Shown: positions 20,526 to 31,420 of the stretch, piece after piece
Numbering within the stretch: the first letter of the stretch is position 1
How the letters are laid out: every line of letters begins with the position of its first letter
NCBI RefSeq assembly: GCF_018294505.1
Contig: NC_057809.1
Span: 419,047,485-419,111,484, forward strand
Direction of reading: 5' to 3'
Length of the DNA stretch: 64,000 nucleotides
Source: Triticum aestivum
Taxonomy: Eukaryota > Streptophyta > Magnoliopsida > Poales > Poaceae
Made by a program: the position numbers and the translations under genes
Notes under the pieces: generated by a model
What the model saw: only the letters and a program-made list of their open reading frames with translations
Told to the model about the DNA's origin: nothing
Database searches by the model: none

Positions 20526-20785
20526 ATGGCTCTTCCATGATTTGGTGATCTTCACCTTAAAAGGTTAGAAGAAATCGAAAGAAACGTTAGGAGTTTTATG
20601 GTCTTGCAATTTGAGCATAATAGTTTCTTTAGAAACGAGCTTAAGGAACAAAAAAGCTTTATGAGTTATATGAATAAAGAGCTCGATGATATGTCTAAAG
20701 AATTTGATGGTTTGAGATCCCAAATTGCTTGTCTTGAAAGTTAATAGCTGAAGTTTCGAATAAGCAGGCTACCTTAGTTAATAAG
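20526..20785 (+). pseudogene. S2 N-terminal coiled-coil remnant
   Basis: ATG at 20526 reads MALP, then a TGA, then continues in frame as LKRLEEIERNVRSFM and NELKEQKSFMSYMNKELDDM, a charged helical segment. A one-base shift near 20742 leads to EVSNKQATLVNK and into the next frame. It replaces the capsid-type gag that S1 encodes at this place, so S2 lacks a recognisable capsid. Confidence 0.6.
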
Positions 20786-21667
20786 ATGGCCGCTAAACCG
20801 GAAGACCATGATAATAAAGATGAAGATCTAAAAGTTATTGATGTGTCCCCTATTAAATCTTTGTTTTGCAATATGAATCTTGATAATGATGGGACTGAAT
20901 ATGACCCACCTTTACCTAGAAGACGTTCCAAGAATTCGGAGTTTTTAGATCTTGATGCTAAAATTGATAAAAGTGGGATTAATGAGATCAAAACTTTAAA
21001 TATTGATGAACCCACTATTTTGGATTTTAAGGAATTTAATTATGATAATTTCTCTTTGATAGATTGTATTTCCTTGTTGCAATCCGTGCTAAATTCTCCT
21101 CATGCTTATAGCCATCATAAAGCTTTTACCAAACATATCGTTGATGCTTTGATGCAATCTTATGAAGAAAAACTTGAGTTGGAAGTTTCTATCCCTAGAA
21201 AACTTTATGATGAGTGGGAACCTAATATTAAAATTAAAATTGAAGATCATGAATGCTATGCTTTGTGTGATTTGGGTGCTAGTGTTTCCACGATTCCAAA
21301 GACTTTGTGTGATTTGTTAGGTTTCTGTGATTTTGATGACTGCTCTCTAAACTTGTACCTTGCGGATTCCACTATTAAGAAACCTATGGGAAGAACTAAT
21401 GATGTTCGTATTGTTGCAAATAGGAATTATGTGCCCGTAGGTTTTATCGTTCTTGATATAGATTGCAATCCTTCATGCCCTATTATTCTTGGTAGACCTT
21501 TCCTTAGAACGATTGGTGCAATTATTGATATGAAGGAAGGAAATATTAGATTCCAATTTCCGTTAAGGAAAGGCATGGAACACTTTCCTAGAAATAAAAT
21601 TAAATTACCTTACGAATTTATTATGAGAGCCACTTATGGATTGCCTACCAAAGATGGCAATACCTAG
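20786..21667 (+). CDS. S2 Athila-type retropepsin-like protein
   Basis: 293 residues. The first part (KPEDHDNKDEDLKVIDVSPI) is a charged linker; the second is an Athila-type aspartic protease domain. It has CDLGASVSTIPKTLCDLLGF (DLGAS in place of DTG), IVLDIDCNPSCPIILGRPFL and GAIIDMKEGNIRFQF. Catalytic Asp is present, followed by Leu-Gly-Ala, as in Athila. The frame is intact and ends at TAG 21665-21667. S1 encodes the same region at 29105-29600 with stops. The start codon is the first ATG in this frame; the upstream coiled coil probably belonged to it. Confidence 0.8.
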   Translation: MAAKPEDHDNKDEDLKVIDVSPIKSLFCNMNLDNDGTEYDPPLPRRRSKNSEFLDLDAKIDKSGINEIKTLNIDEPTILDFKEFNYDNFSLIDCISLLQSVLNSPHAYSHHKAFTKHIVDALMQSYEEKLELEVSIPRKLYDEWEPNIKIKIEDHECYALCDLGASVSTIPKTLCDLLGFCDFDDCSLNLYLADSTIKKPMGRTNDVRIVANRNYVPVGFIVLDIDCNPSCPIILGRPFLRTIGAIIDMKEGNIRFQFPLRKGMEHFPRNKIKLPYEFIMRATYGLPTKDGNT

Positions 21668-24495
21668 ATCTATCCTTGCTTTTTATACCTAGCTAGGGGC
21701 GTTAAACGATAGCGCTTGTTGGGAGGCAACCCAATTTTATTTTTATTCCTTGATTTTTGCTCCTGTTTAGTAATAAATAAATTATCTAGCCTCTGTTTTG
21801 GTTGTGTTTTTTATGTTTAATTAGTGTTTGTGCCAAGTAGAACCGTTGGGAGACTTGGGAAAAGTCTTGTTAATCTTGCTGTAAAAACAGAAACTTTAGC
21901 GCTCACGAGAACTGCTGCCATTTTTATTTGGGAAGTGATATTTAGTTAATTCTTTTTTAAGATGATTAATAGATAAATTCCTCACGTCCAGAAATTTATT
22001 TTAGAATTTTTGGGTTCCAGATCTTGCGATAGCTACAGATTACTACAGACTATTCTGTTTTTGACAGATTCTGTTTTTCGTGTGTTGTTTGCTTATTTTG
22101 ATGAATCTATGGCTAGTAAAATAGTTTATAAACCATATATAAGTTGGAATACAGTAGGTTTAACACCAATATAAATAAATAATTTGTTTATTACATTACC
22201 TTGAAGTGGTATTTTGTTTTCTTTCGCTAACAGACCTCACGAGATTTTCTTCTTTAAGTTTTGTGTTGTGAAGTTTTCAAGTTTTGGGTAAAGATTTGAT
22301 GGATTATGGAACAAGGAGCGGCAAGAGCCTAAGATTGGGGATGCCCATGGCACCCCCAAGATAATCTAAGGACACCTAAAATCCAAAGGTTGGGGATGCC
22401 CCGGAAGGCATCCCCTCTTTCGTCTACTCCTATCGGTAACTTTACTTGGAGCTATATTTTTATTCACCACATGATATGTGTTTTGCTTGGAGCGTCTTGT
22501 ATGATTTGAGTCTTTATTTGTTAGTTTACCACAATCACCCTTGCTGTACACACCTTTTGAGAGAGACACACATGATTCGGAAATTATTAGAATACTCTAT
22601 GTGCTTCACTTATATCTTTTGAGTTATATAGTTTTGCTCTAGTGCTTCACTTATATCTTTTAGAGCATGGTGGTGGATTTGTTTTATAGAAACTATTGAT
22701 ATCTCATGCTTCACTTAGGTTATTTTGAGAGTCTTAAATAGCATGGTAATTTTCTTATATAATCCTATATGCTAGGTATACAATATTAATAATAAAATTC
22801 TCTTAGGAGTGTGTTGAATACTATGAGAAGTTTGATGCTTGATAATTGTTTTGAGATATGGAGATGGTGATATTAGAGTCATGCTAGTTGAGTAGTTGTG
22901 AATTTGAGAAATACTTGTGTTAAAGTTTGTGATTCCCGTAGCATGCACGTATGGTGAACCGTTATGTGATGAAGTCAGAGCATGATTTATTTATTGATTG
23001 TCTTCCTTATGAGTGGCGGTCGGGGATGAGCGATGGTCTTTTCCTACCAATCTGTCCCCCTAGGAGCATGCGCATAATACTTTGCTTTGATGACTTGTAG
23101 ATTTTTGCAATAAGTATATGAGTTCTTTATGACTAATGTTGAGTCCATGGATCATACGCACTCTCACCCTTCCACCGTTGCTAGCCTCTCTAATACCGCA
23201 CACCTTTCGCCGGTATCATACACCCACCATAAACCTTCCTCAAAATAGCCACCATACCTACCTATCATGGAATTTCCATAGCCATTCTGAGATATATTGC
23301 CATGCAACTTTCCACCGTTCCGTTTATTATGACACGCTCCATCATTGTCATATTGCTTTGCATGATCATGTAGTTGACATTGTATTTGTGGCAAAGCCAC
23401 CGATTCCTTCATACATGTCACTCATGAGTCATTGCATATCCCGGTACACCGCCGGAGGCATTCACATAGAGTCATATTTTGTTTTAAGTATCGAGTTGTA
23501 ATTCTTGAGTTGTAAGAAAATAAAAGTGTGATGATCATCATATTAGAGCATTGTCCCAAGTGAGGAAAGGATGATGGAGACAATGATTCCCCCACAAGTT
23601 GGGATGAGACTCCGGACGAAAAATAAAATAAAAAGAGGCCAAAGAAGCCCAAAAAAAGAGGCCATAAAAAGAGAAAAGGCCCAAATAAAAAAATGAGAGA
23701 AAAAGAGAGAAGGGACAATGCTACTATCCTTTTACCACACTTGTGCTTCAAAGTAGCACCATGATCTTCATGATAGAGAGTCTCCTTTGTTATCACTTTC
23801 ATATACTAGTGGGAAATTTTCATTATAGAACTTGGCTTGCATATTCCAATGATGGGCTTCCTCAAAATGACCTAGGTCTTCATGATCAAGCAAGTTGGAT
23901 GCACACCCACTTAGTTTCTTTTTGAGCTTTCATATACTTATAGCTCTAGTGCATCCGTTGCATGGCAATCCCTACTCACTCACATTGATATCTATTGATG
24001 GGCATCTCCATAGCCCGTTGATATACCTAGTTGATGTGAGACTATCTTCTCCCTTTTTGTCTCCCCCACAACCACCATTCTATTCCACCTAAAGTGCTAT
24101 GTCCATGGCTCACGCTCATGTATTGCATGAAGATTGAAAAAGTTTTGAGAATCTCAAAAGTATGAAACAATTGCTTGGCTTGTCATCGGGGTTGTCCATG
24201 ATTTAAATACTTTCTGTGGTGAAGATAGAGCATAGCCAGACTATATGATTTTGTAGGGATAACTTTCTTTGGCCATGTTATTTTGAGAAGACATAATTGC
24301 TTAGTTAGTATGCTTCAAGTATTATTATTTTTATGTCAATATTAAACTTTTGTCTTGAATCTTTCGGATCTGAATATTCATGCCACAATTAAGAAGAATT
24401 ACATTAAAATTATGCCTAGTAGCATTCCACATCAAAAATTCTGTTTTTATCATTTACCTACTCGAGGACGAGCATGAATTAAGCTTGGGGATGCT
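21668..24495 (+). other. S2 noncoding 3' region and polypurine tract
   Basis: 2.8 kb without convincing coding frames, where autonomous Athila elements carry RT to integrase. It is near-identical in order to the S1 region 26313-29104 read on the other strand. It ends with AAGCTTGGGGATGCT (24481-24495), the polypurine tract next to the 3' LTR. Confidence 0.85.
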
Positions 24496-26040
24496 TGATA
24501 CGTCTCCAACGTATCTATAATTTTCGATAGCTCCATGCTATATTATCTACTGTTTTGGACATTATCGGGCTTTATAATACACTTTTATATTATTTTTGGG
24601 ACTAACCTATTAACCGGAGGCCCAACCCAGAATTGATGTTTTTGAAAAGGAATATCAAACGGAGTCCAAATGGAATGAAACCTTCGGGAACGTGATTTTC
24701 TCACCGAACATGATCCAAGAGACTTGGACCCTACGTTAAGCAACCAACAGGGAGGCCACGAGGTAGGGGGCGTGCCTACCCCCCAGGCGCGCCCTCCACC
24801 CTCGTGGGCCCCCTGTTGCTCCACCGACGTAATTCTTCCTCCTATATATATACCTACGTACCCCCAAACGATCAGAGACGGATCCAAAACCCTAATTCTA
24901 CCGCCGTAACTTTCTGTATCCACGATATCCCATCTTGGGGCCTGTTCCAGAGCTCCGCCGGAGGGGGCATTGATCACGGAGGGCTTCTACATCAACACCA
25001 TAGCCTCTCCGATGAAGTGTGAGTAGTTTACTTCAGACCTACGGGTCCATAGTTATTAGCTAGATGGCTTCTTCTCTCTTTTTGGATCTCGATAAAAAGT
25101 TCTCCCCCTCTCTTGTGGAGATCTATTCGATGTAATCTTCTTTTGCGGTGTGTTTGTTGAGACCGATGAATTGTGGGTTTATGATCAAGTTTATCTATGA
25201 ACAATATTTGAATCTTCTCTGAATTCTTTTATGTATGATTGGTTATCTTTTCAAGTCTCTTCGAATTATCTGTTTGGTTTGGCTTACTAGATTGATCTTT
25301 CTTGCAATGGGAGAAGTGCTTAGCTTTGGGTTCAATCTAGCGGTGTCCTTTCCCAATGACAGTAGGGGCAGCAAGGCACGTATTGTATTGTTGCCATCGA
25401 GGATAACAAGATGGGGTTTTTATCATATTGCATGATTTATCCCTCTACATCATGTCATCTTGCTTAAGGCGTTACTCTGTTCTTCTGAACTTAATACTCT
25501 AGATGCATGCTGGATAGCGGTCGATGTGTGGAGTAATAGTAGTAGATGTAGGCAGGAGTCGGTCTACTTGTCTTGGACGTGATGCCTATATACATGATCA
25601 TACCTAGATATTCTCATAACTATGCTCAATTCTGTCAATTTCTCAACAGTAATTCGTTCACCCACCATAAAATACCTATGCTCTTGAGAGAAGCCACTAG
25701 TGAAACCTATGCCCCCCGGGTCTATCTTCATCATATTAATCTTCCAATACTTAGTTATTTTCATTGCATTTATTTTACTTTGCATCTTTATCATAAAAAT
25801 ACCAAAAATATTATCTTATCATATCTATCAGATCTCACTCTCGTAAGTGACCGTGTAGGGATTGACAACCCCTTATTGCGTTGGTTGCGAGGATTTCTTT
25901 GTTTTGTGTAGGTGCGAGGGACTCGTGCGTAGCCTCCTACTGGAATGATACCTTGGTTCTCAAAAACTGAGGGAAATACTTACGCTACTTTGCTGCACCA
26001 CCCTTTCCTCTTCAAGGGAAAACCAACGCAAGTGCTCAAG
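24496..26040 (+). repeat. S2 3' LTR, lacking last 8 bp
   Basis: TGATACGTCTCCAACG to AGTGCTCAAG. Fully sequenced, 1545 bp, TATA box CTATATATATACC near 24842. The end AGGTAGCA seen in the other S-type LTRs is absent, and the sequence turns directly into S1 LTR of opposite orientation. Confidence 0.9.
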
Positions 26041-26312
26041 ATCATGTTCGTTCCGAAAATACCGTTCCCGATCATGTTCATTCCGAAAATCACGTTCCCG
26101 AAGGTTTCATTCCGTTTGGACTCCATTTGATATTCTTTTTCTGTGAAACTCTGAAATAGGCAAAAAAAACGGCAATTCTGGGTTGGGCCTCCGGTTAATA
26201 GGTTAGTTCCAAAAATAATATAAAAGTGTATAATAAAGCCCAATAATGTCCAAAACAGGATATAATATAGCATGGAACAATCAAAAATTATAGATATGTT
26301 GGAGACGTATCA
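26041..26312 (-). repeat. S1 3' LTR, first 272 bp
   Basis: Reverse complement of the LTR start, ending ..GAGACGTATCA at 26312. It contains a local duplication of ATCATGTTCGTTCCGAAAAT / ATCATGTTCATTCCGAAAAT (26041-26060 and 26071-26090). The stretch of LTR that should join it to 17544-18543 is missing. Confidence 0.85.
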
Positions 26313-29104
26313 AGCATCCCCAAGCTTAATTCATGCTCGTCCTCGAGTAGGTAAATGATAAAAACAGAATTTTTGATGTGGAATGCTACTTGGCATAATT
26401 TCAATGTAATTCTCTTAATTTTGGTATGAATATTCAGATCCGAAAGATTCAATACAAAAGTTCAATATTGACATAGAAATAATAATACTTCAAGCATACT
26501 AACTAAGCAATTATGTCTCTTCAAAATAACATGGCCAAAGAAAGTTATCCCTACAAAATCATATAGTCTGGCTATGTTCCATCTTCACCACACAAAATAT
26601 TTAAATCATGCACAACCCCGATGACAAGGCAAGCAATTGTTTCATACTTTTGGTGTTCTCAAACTTTTTCAATCTTCACGCAATACATGAGCGTGAGCCA
26701 TGGACATAGCACTATATGTGGAATAGAATGGTGGTTGTGGAGAAGACAAAAAGGGAGAAGATAGTCTCATATCAACTAGGCGTATCAACGGGCTATGGAG
26801 ATGCCCATTAATAGATATCAATGTGAGTGAGTAGGGATTGCCATGCAACGGATGCACTAGAGATATAAGTATATGAAAGCTCAACAAAAGGAACTAAGTG
26901 GGTGTGCATCCAACTCGCTTGCTCACGAAGACCTAGGGCATTTTGAGGAAGCCCATCATTGGAATATACAAGCCAAGTTCTATAATGAAAAATTCCCACT
27001 AGTATATGGAAGTAATAACATAGGAGAATCTCTATCATTAAGATCACGGTGCTACTTTGAAGCACAAGTGTGGTAAAAGGATAGTAGCATTGTCCCTTCT
27101 CTCTTTTTCTCTCATTTATTTATTTATTTGGGCCTTTTCTCTTTTTTTATGGCCTCTTTTTTTAGTCCGGATTCTCATCCCGATTTGTGGGGGAATCATA
27201 GTCTCCATCATCCTTTCCTCACTTCGGACAATGCTCTAAAAATTATGATCATCACACTTTTTATTTACTTACAACTCAACAATTACAACTCAATACTTAG
27301 AACAAAATATGATATATGTGAATGCCTCCGGCGGTGTACCGGGATGTGCAATGATGCATGAATGACATGTATGAAAGAATTATGAACGGTGGCTTTGCCA
27401 TAAATACAATGTCAACTACATGATCATGCAAAGCAATATGACAATGATGGAGCGTGTCATAATAAACGGAACGGTGGAAAGTTGCATGGCAATATATCTC
27501 GGAATGACTATGGAAATGCCATGATAGGTAGGTGTGGTGGCTGTTTTGAGGAAGGTATATGGTGGGTGTATGATACCGGCGAAAGGTGCGCGGTATTAGA
27601 GAGGCTAGCAACGGTGGAAGGAAGAAAGTGCATATGATCCATGGACTCAACATTAGTCATAAAGAACTCATATACTTATTGCAAAAATCTATTAGTTATC
27701 AAAGCAAAGTATTACGCGCATGCTCCTAGGGGGATAGATTGGTAGGAAAAGACCATCGCTCGTCCCTGACCGCCACTCATAAGGAAGACAATAAATAAAT
27801 AATTCATGCTCCGACTTCATTACATAACGGTTCACCATACGTGCATGCTACAGGAATCATAAACTTCAACACAAGTATTTCTCAAATTCACAACTACTCA
27901 ACTAGAATGACTCTAATATCACCATCTCCATATCTCAAAACAATTATCAAGTATCAAACTTCTCATAGTATTCAACACACTCATAAGAAAAGTTTTTAAT
28001 TAATCTTGGATGCCTAACATAATTAAAGCAAATTACCACGCTGTTTTGTAGGACTCTCAAAATAATCTAAGTGAAGCATGAGAGAACAATAGTTTCTATA
28101 AAACAAATCCACAACCGTGCTCTAAAAGATATAAGTGAAGCACTAGAGCAAAAACTATATAACTCAAAAGATATAAGTGAAGCACATAGAGTATTCTAAC
28201 AATTTCCGAATCATGTGTGTGTCTCTCAAAAGGTGTGTACAGCAAGGATGATTGTGGAAAACTAACAAATAAAGACTCAAATAATACAAGACGCTCCAAG
28301 CAAAACACATATCATGTGGTAAATAAAAATATAGCTCCAAGTAAAGTTACCGATGGAAGTAGACGAAAGAGGGAATGCCTTCTGGGGCATCCCCAAGCTT
28401 TGGATTTTAGGTGTCCTTAGATTATCTTGGGGTGCCATGGTCATCCCCAAGCTCAGACTCTTGCCACTCCTTGTTCCATAATCCATCAAATCTTTTACCC
28501 AAAACACACAAAATTTAAAGTAGAAAATATCGTGAGCTCCGTTAGCGAAATAAAACAAAACACCACTTCAAGTTACTGTAATGAAATCATTCTTTATTTA
28601 TATTGGTGTTAAACCTACTGTATTCCAACTTCTCTATGATTTATAAACTATTTTACTAGCCATAGCTTCATCAAAATAAGCAAACAACACACGAAAAACA
28701 GAATCTGTCAAAAACAGAACAGTCTTTAGTAATCTATAGCTAACGCAAGTTCTGGAACCCCAAAAATTCTAAAATAAATTGCTCGACATGAGGAATTTAT
28801 ATATTAATCATCTTCAAAAAGAATTAACTAAATATCACTTTAAAAATAAAAATGGCAGCAATTCTCGTGAGCGCTAAAGTTTCTGTTTTTACAGCAAGAT
28901 TAAAAAGACTTTCCCCAAGTCTTCCCAATGGTTCTACTTGGCATAAACACTAATTAAACACAAAAACACAACCAAAAAAGAGGCTAGATAAATTATTTAT
29001 TACTATACAGGAATAAAAATCAAGGAATAAAAATAAAATTGGGTTGCCTCCCAACAAGCGCTATCGTTTAACGCCCCTAGCTAGGCATAAAAGCGAAGAT
29101 AGAT
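26313..29104 (-). other. S1 polypurine tract and noncoding 3' region
   Basis: Starts (plus strand) with AGCATCCCCAAGCTT, the reverse of the polypurine tract. It then holds the same noncoding sequence as S2 21668-24480 in inverted orientation. No coding domain recognised. Confidence 0.85.
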
Positions 29105-30517
29105 CTAGGTATTGCCATCTTTGATAGGCAATCCATAAGTGGCTCTCATAATAGATTCATATGGTAATTTAATTTTCTTTCTAGGGAAGTGTTCCATGCC
29201 TTTCCTTAACGGAAATTGGAATCTAATATTCCCTTCCTTCATATCAATAATTGCACCAATCGTTCTAAGGAAAGGTCTACCAAGAATAATAGGACATGAA
29301 GGATTACAATCTATATCAAGAACAATAAAATCTACGGGCACATAATTCCTATTTTCAACAATAAGAACATCATTAATTCTTTTCATAGGTTTCTTAATAG
29401 TTGAATCCGCAAGGTGCAAGTTTAAAGAGCAATCACCAAAATCACGGAAACCTAGCAAATCACACAAAGTCTTTGGAATGATGGAAACACTAGCACCCAA
29501 ATCACACAGAGCATAGCATTAATGATACTTAATTTTAATTTTAATAGTAGGTTTCCACTCATCATAAAGTTTTCTAGGGATAGAAACTTCCAACTCAAGT
29601 TTTTCTTCATAAGATTGCATCAAAGCATCAACGATATGTTTGGTAAAGGCTTTATTTTGACTATAAGCATGAGGAGAATTTAGCACAGATTGCAACAAGG
29701 AAATACAATCTATCAAAGAGCAATTATCATAATTAAATTCCTTGAGATCCAAAATAGTGGGTTCATTGATATTTAAAGTTTTGACTTCTTCAATCCCACT
29801 TTTAACAATTTTAGCATCAAGATCTAAAGACTTCAAATTTTTGGAACGTCTTCTAGGTAAAGGTGGATCATATTCAGTCCCATAATTTTGAAGATTCATA
29901 TTGCAAAACAAATATTTAATAGGGGACACATCAATAACTTTTAGATCTTCATCTTTATTATCATGGAAACTAGAACACGCTTTTATAAAGCAATTTTTCT
30001 TAGCACGCATCCTAGCGGTTCTTTCTTTGCACTCATCAATGGAAATTCTCATGGCTTTGAGAGACTCATTGATATCATGCTTAGGTGGAATAGATCTAAG
30101 TTTCAAAGAATCAATATCAAGAGAAATTCTATCAACGTTCCTAGCCAACTCATCAATCTTAAGCAATTTTTCTTCAATCAAAGCATTGAAATTCTTTTGC
30201 GAAGTAATAAATTCTTTAATATTAGATTCAAAATCAGAGGGTATCTTATTAAAATTTCCATAAGAATTGTTGTGGGAATTACCATAATTATTAGAGGAAT
30301 TACTAGGATACGACCTAGGATTAAAGTTTCCTCTATACGCGTTGTTACCAAAATTATTCCTACCAACAAAATTCACATCCATAGGTTCATTATTATTCTC
30401 AATTAAAGTAGACAAAGACATATCATTAGGATCAGAAGAAACACTTTTATTAGCAAATAATTTCATAAGTTCATCCATCTTTCTACTCAAAACATTAATT
30501 TCTTCTATCGCATGCAC
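29105..30517 (-). pseudogene. S1 gag C-terminus, linker and protease
   Basis: Two blocks in the same frame are separated by TAA at 29519-29521, where S2 has GAA. The upper block (30517 down) reads HAIEEINVLSRKMDELMKLF, an Asn/Ser/Tyr/Gly-rich low-complexity segment and the linker DEDLKVIDVSPIKYLFC. The lower block (29500-29105) holds the protease with DLGASVSIIPKTLCDLLGF and CPIILGRPFLRTIGAI. Function as in S2; this copy cannot yield a full product. Confidence 0.82.
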
Positions 30518-31184
30518 TTTCTTATTAGTGGATCTTTCAGTGTGCTATTGAGAATAATTAACCATAATATTATCTAGGAGTTTAGTAGCTTCTCATAAAG
30601 TGATTTCCATGAAAGTGCCTCCTGCGGCCAAATCTAAAAGATTTCTAGAAGCAAAATTCAATCCGGCATAAAAAATTTGTATAATCATCCACAAATTCAA
30701 ACCATGTGTAGGGCAATTACGTATCATTAATTTCATCCTCTCCCAAGCTTGTGAAACATGTTCATGATCAAGTTGCTTAAAATTCATGATATCGTTTCTA
30801 AGAGAGTTGATCTTAGCGGGAGGAAAATACTTAAGAGATAAAAGCATCTTTGCACTTATTCCACGAATCAATACTATTTTTAGGCAAAGACGAAAACCAA
30901 GCTTTAGCACGATCTCTAAGCAAAAAAGGAAATAACTTCAATTTAACAATATCATTATCCACATCTTTCTTCTTTTGCATATCACACAAATCAACAAAGT
31001 TGTTTAGATGGGTAGCGGCATCTTCACTAGGAAGGCCGGAAAACGGATCTTTCATGACAAGATTCAGCAAGGCAGCATTAATTTCACAAGATTCAACATC
31101 GGTAAGAGGAGCAATCGGAGTGCTAATAAAATCATTGTTGTTGGTATTAGTAAAGTCACACAATTTGGTATTATCTTGAGCCAT
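30518..31184 (-). pseudogene. gag: S1 Athila-type gag capsid
   Basis: ATG at 31184 (MAQDNTKLCDFTNTNNND). The capsid core follows: FSGLPSEDAATHLNNFVDLC, LKLFPFLLRDRAKAWFSSLP, then after a one-base insertion near 30833 KYFPPAKINSLRND and HEHVSQAWERMKLMIRNCP. In-frame TGA (30593-30595) and TAG (about 30546) interrupt the junction to the next block. This is standard Athila gag and shows that S1 is the more complete relative of S2. Confidence 0.82.
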
Positions 31185-31420
31185 CGTGACAAGCAAGCAA
31201 TCCAACACACAAGCAAACAAGAGACAGGCAAAAAGAGGCAAATAGAGAAAGAGAAGGAGGATGGAGAGAGAGGGCGAATAAAACAGCAAGGGTGAAGTGA
31301 GGGGAGGAAAACGAGAGGCAAATGGCAAATAATGTAATGCGGGAGATAAGGGTTTGTGATGGGTACTTGGTATGTTGACTTTTGCGTGGACTCCCCGGCA
31401 ACGGCGCCAGAAATCCTTCT
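31185..31420 (-). other. S1 leader and primer binding site
   Basis: Minus-strand TGGCGCCGTTGCCGGGGA at 31392-31409 (tRNA-Asp type), 11 bp inside the LTR end. The rest is a pyrimidine-rich leader on the minus strand (CTCTCTCCCTCTTTC-like). Confidence 0.85.

Larger units (their letters stand above)
18544..26040 (+). mobile_element. Athila-like element S2, nested in S1
   Basis: Plus-strand relative of S1 with 5' LTR 18544-20292, Asp-tRNA-type primer site 20304-20321, a protease-like frame, a long noncoding region, polypurine tract and 3' LTR 24496-26040. The final 8 bp of its 3' LTR (AGGTAGCA) are missing and no target duplication can be matched: CTAGC precedes it, ATCAT follows. A deletion at the right junction removed these bases and several hundred bp of the S1 LTR. 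Confidence 0.85.

Noticed and set aside
23136..24092. Histidine- and serine-rich frames, mirrored at 26669-27653
   Set aside because: They fall in the noncoding 3' region shared by S1 and S2 and are not conserved in frame between the two.
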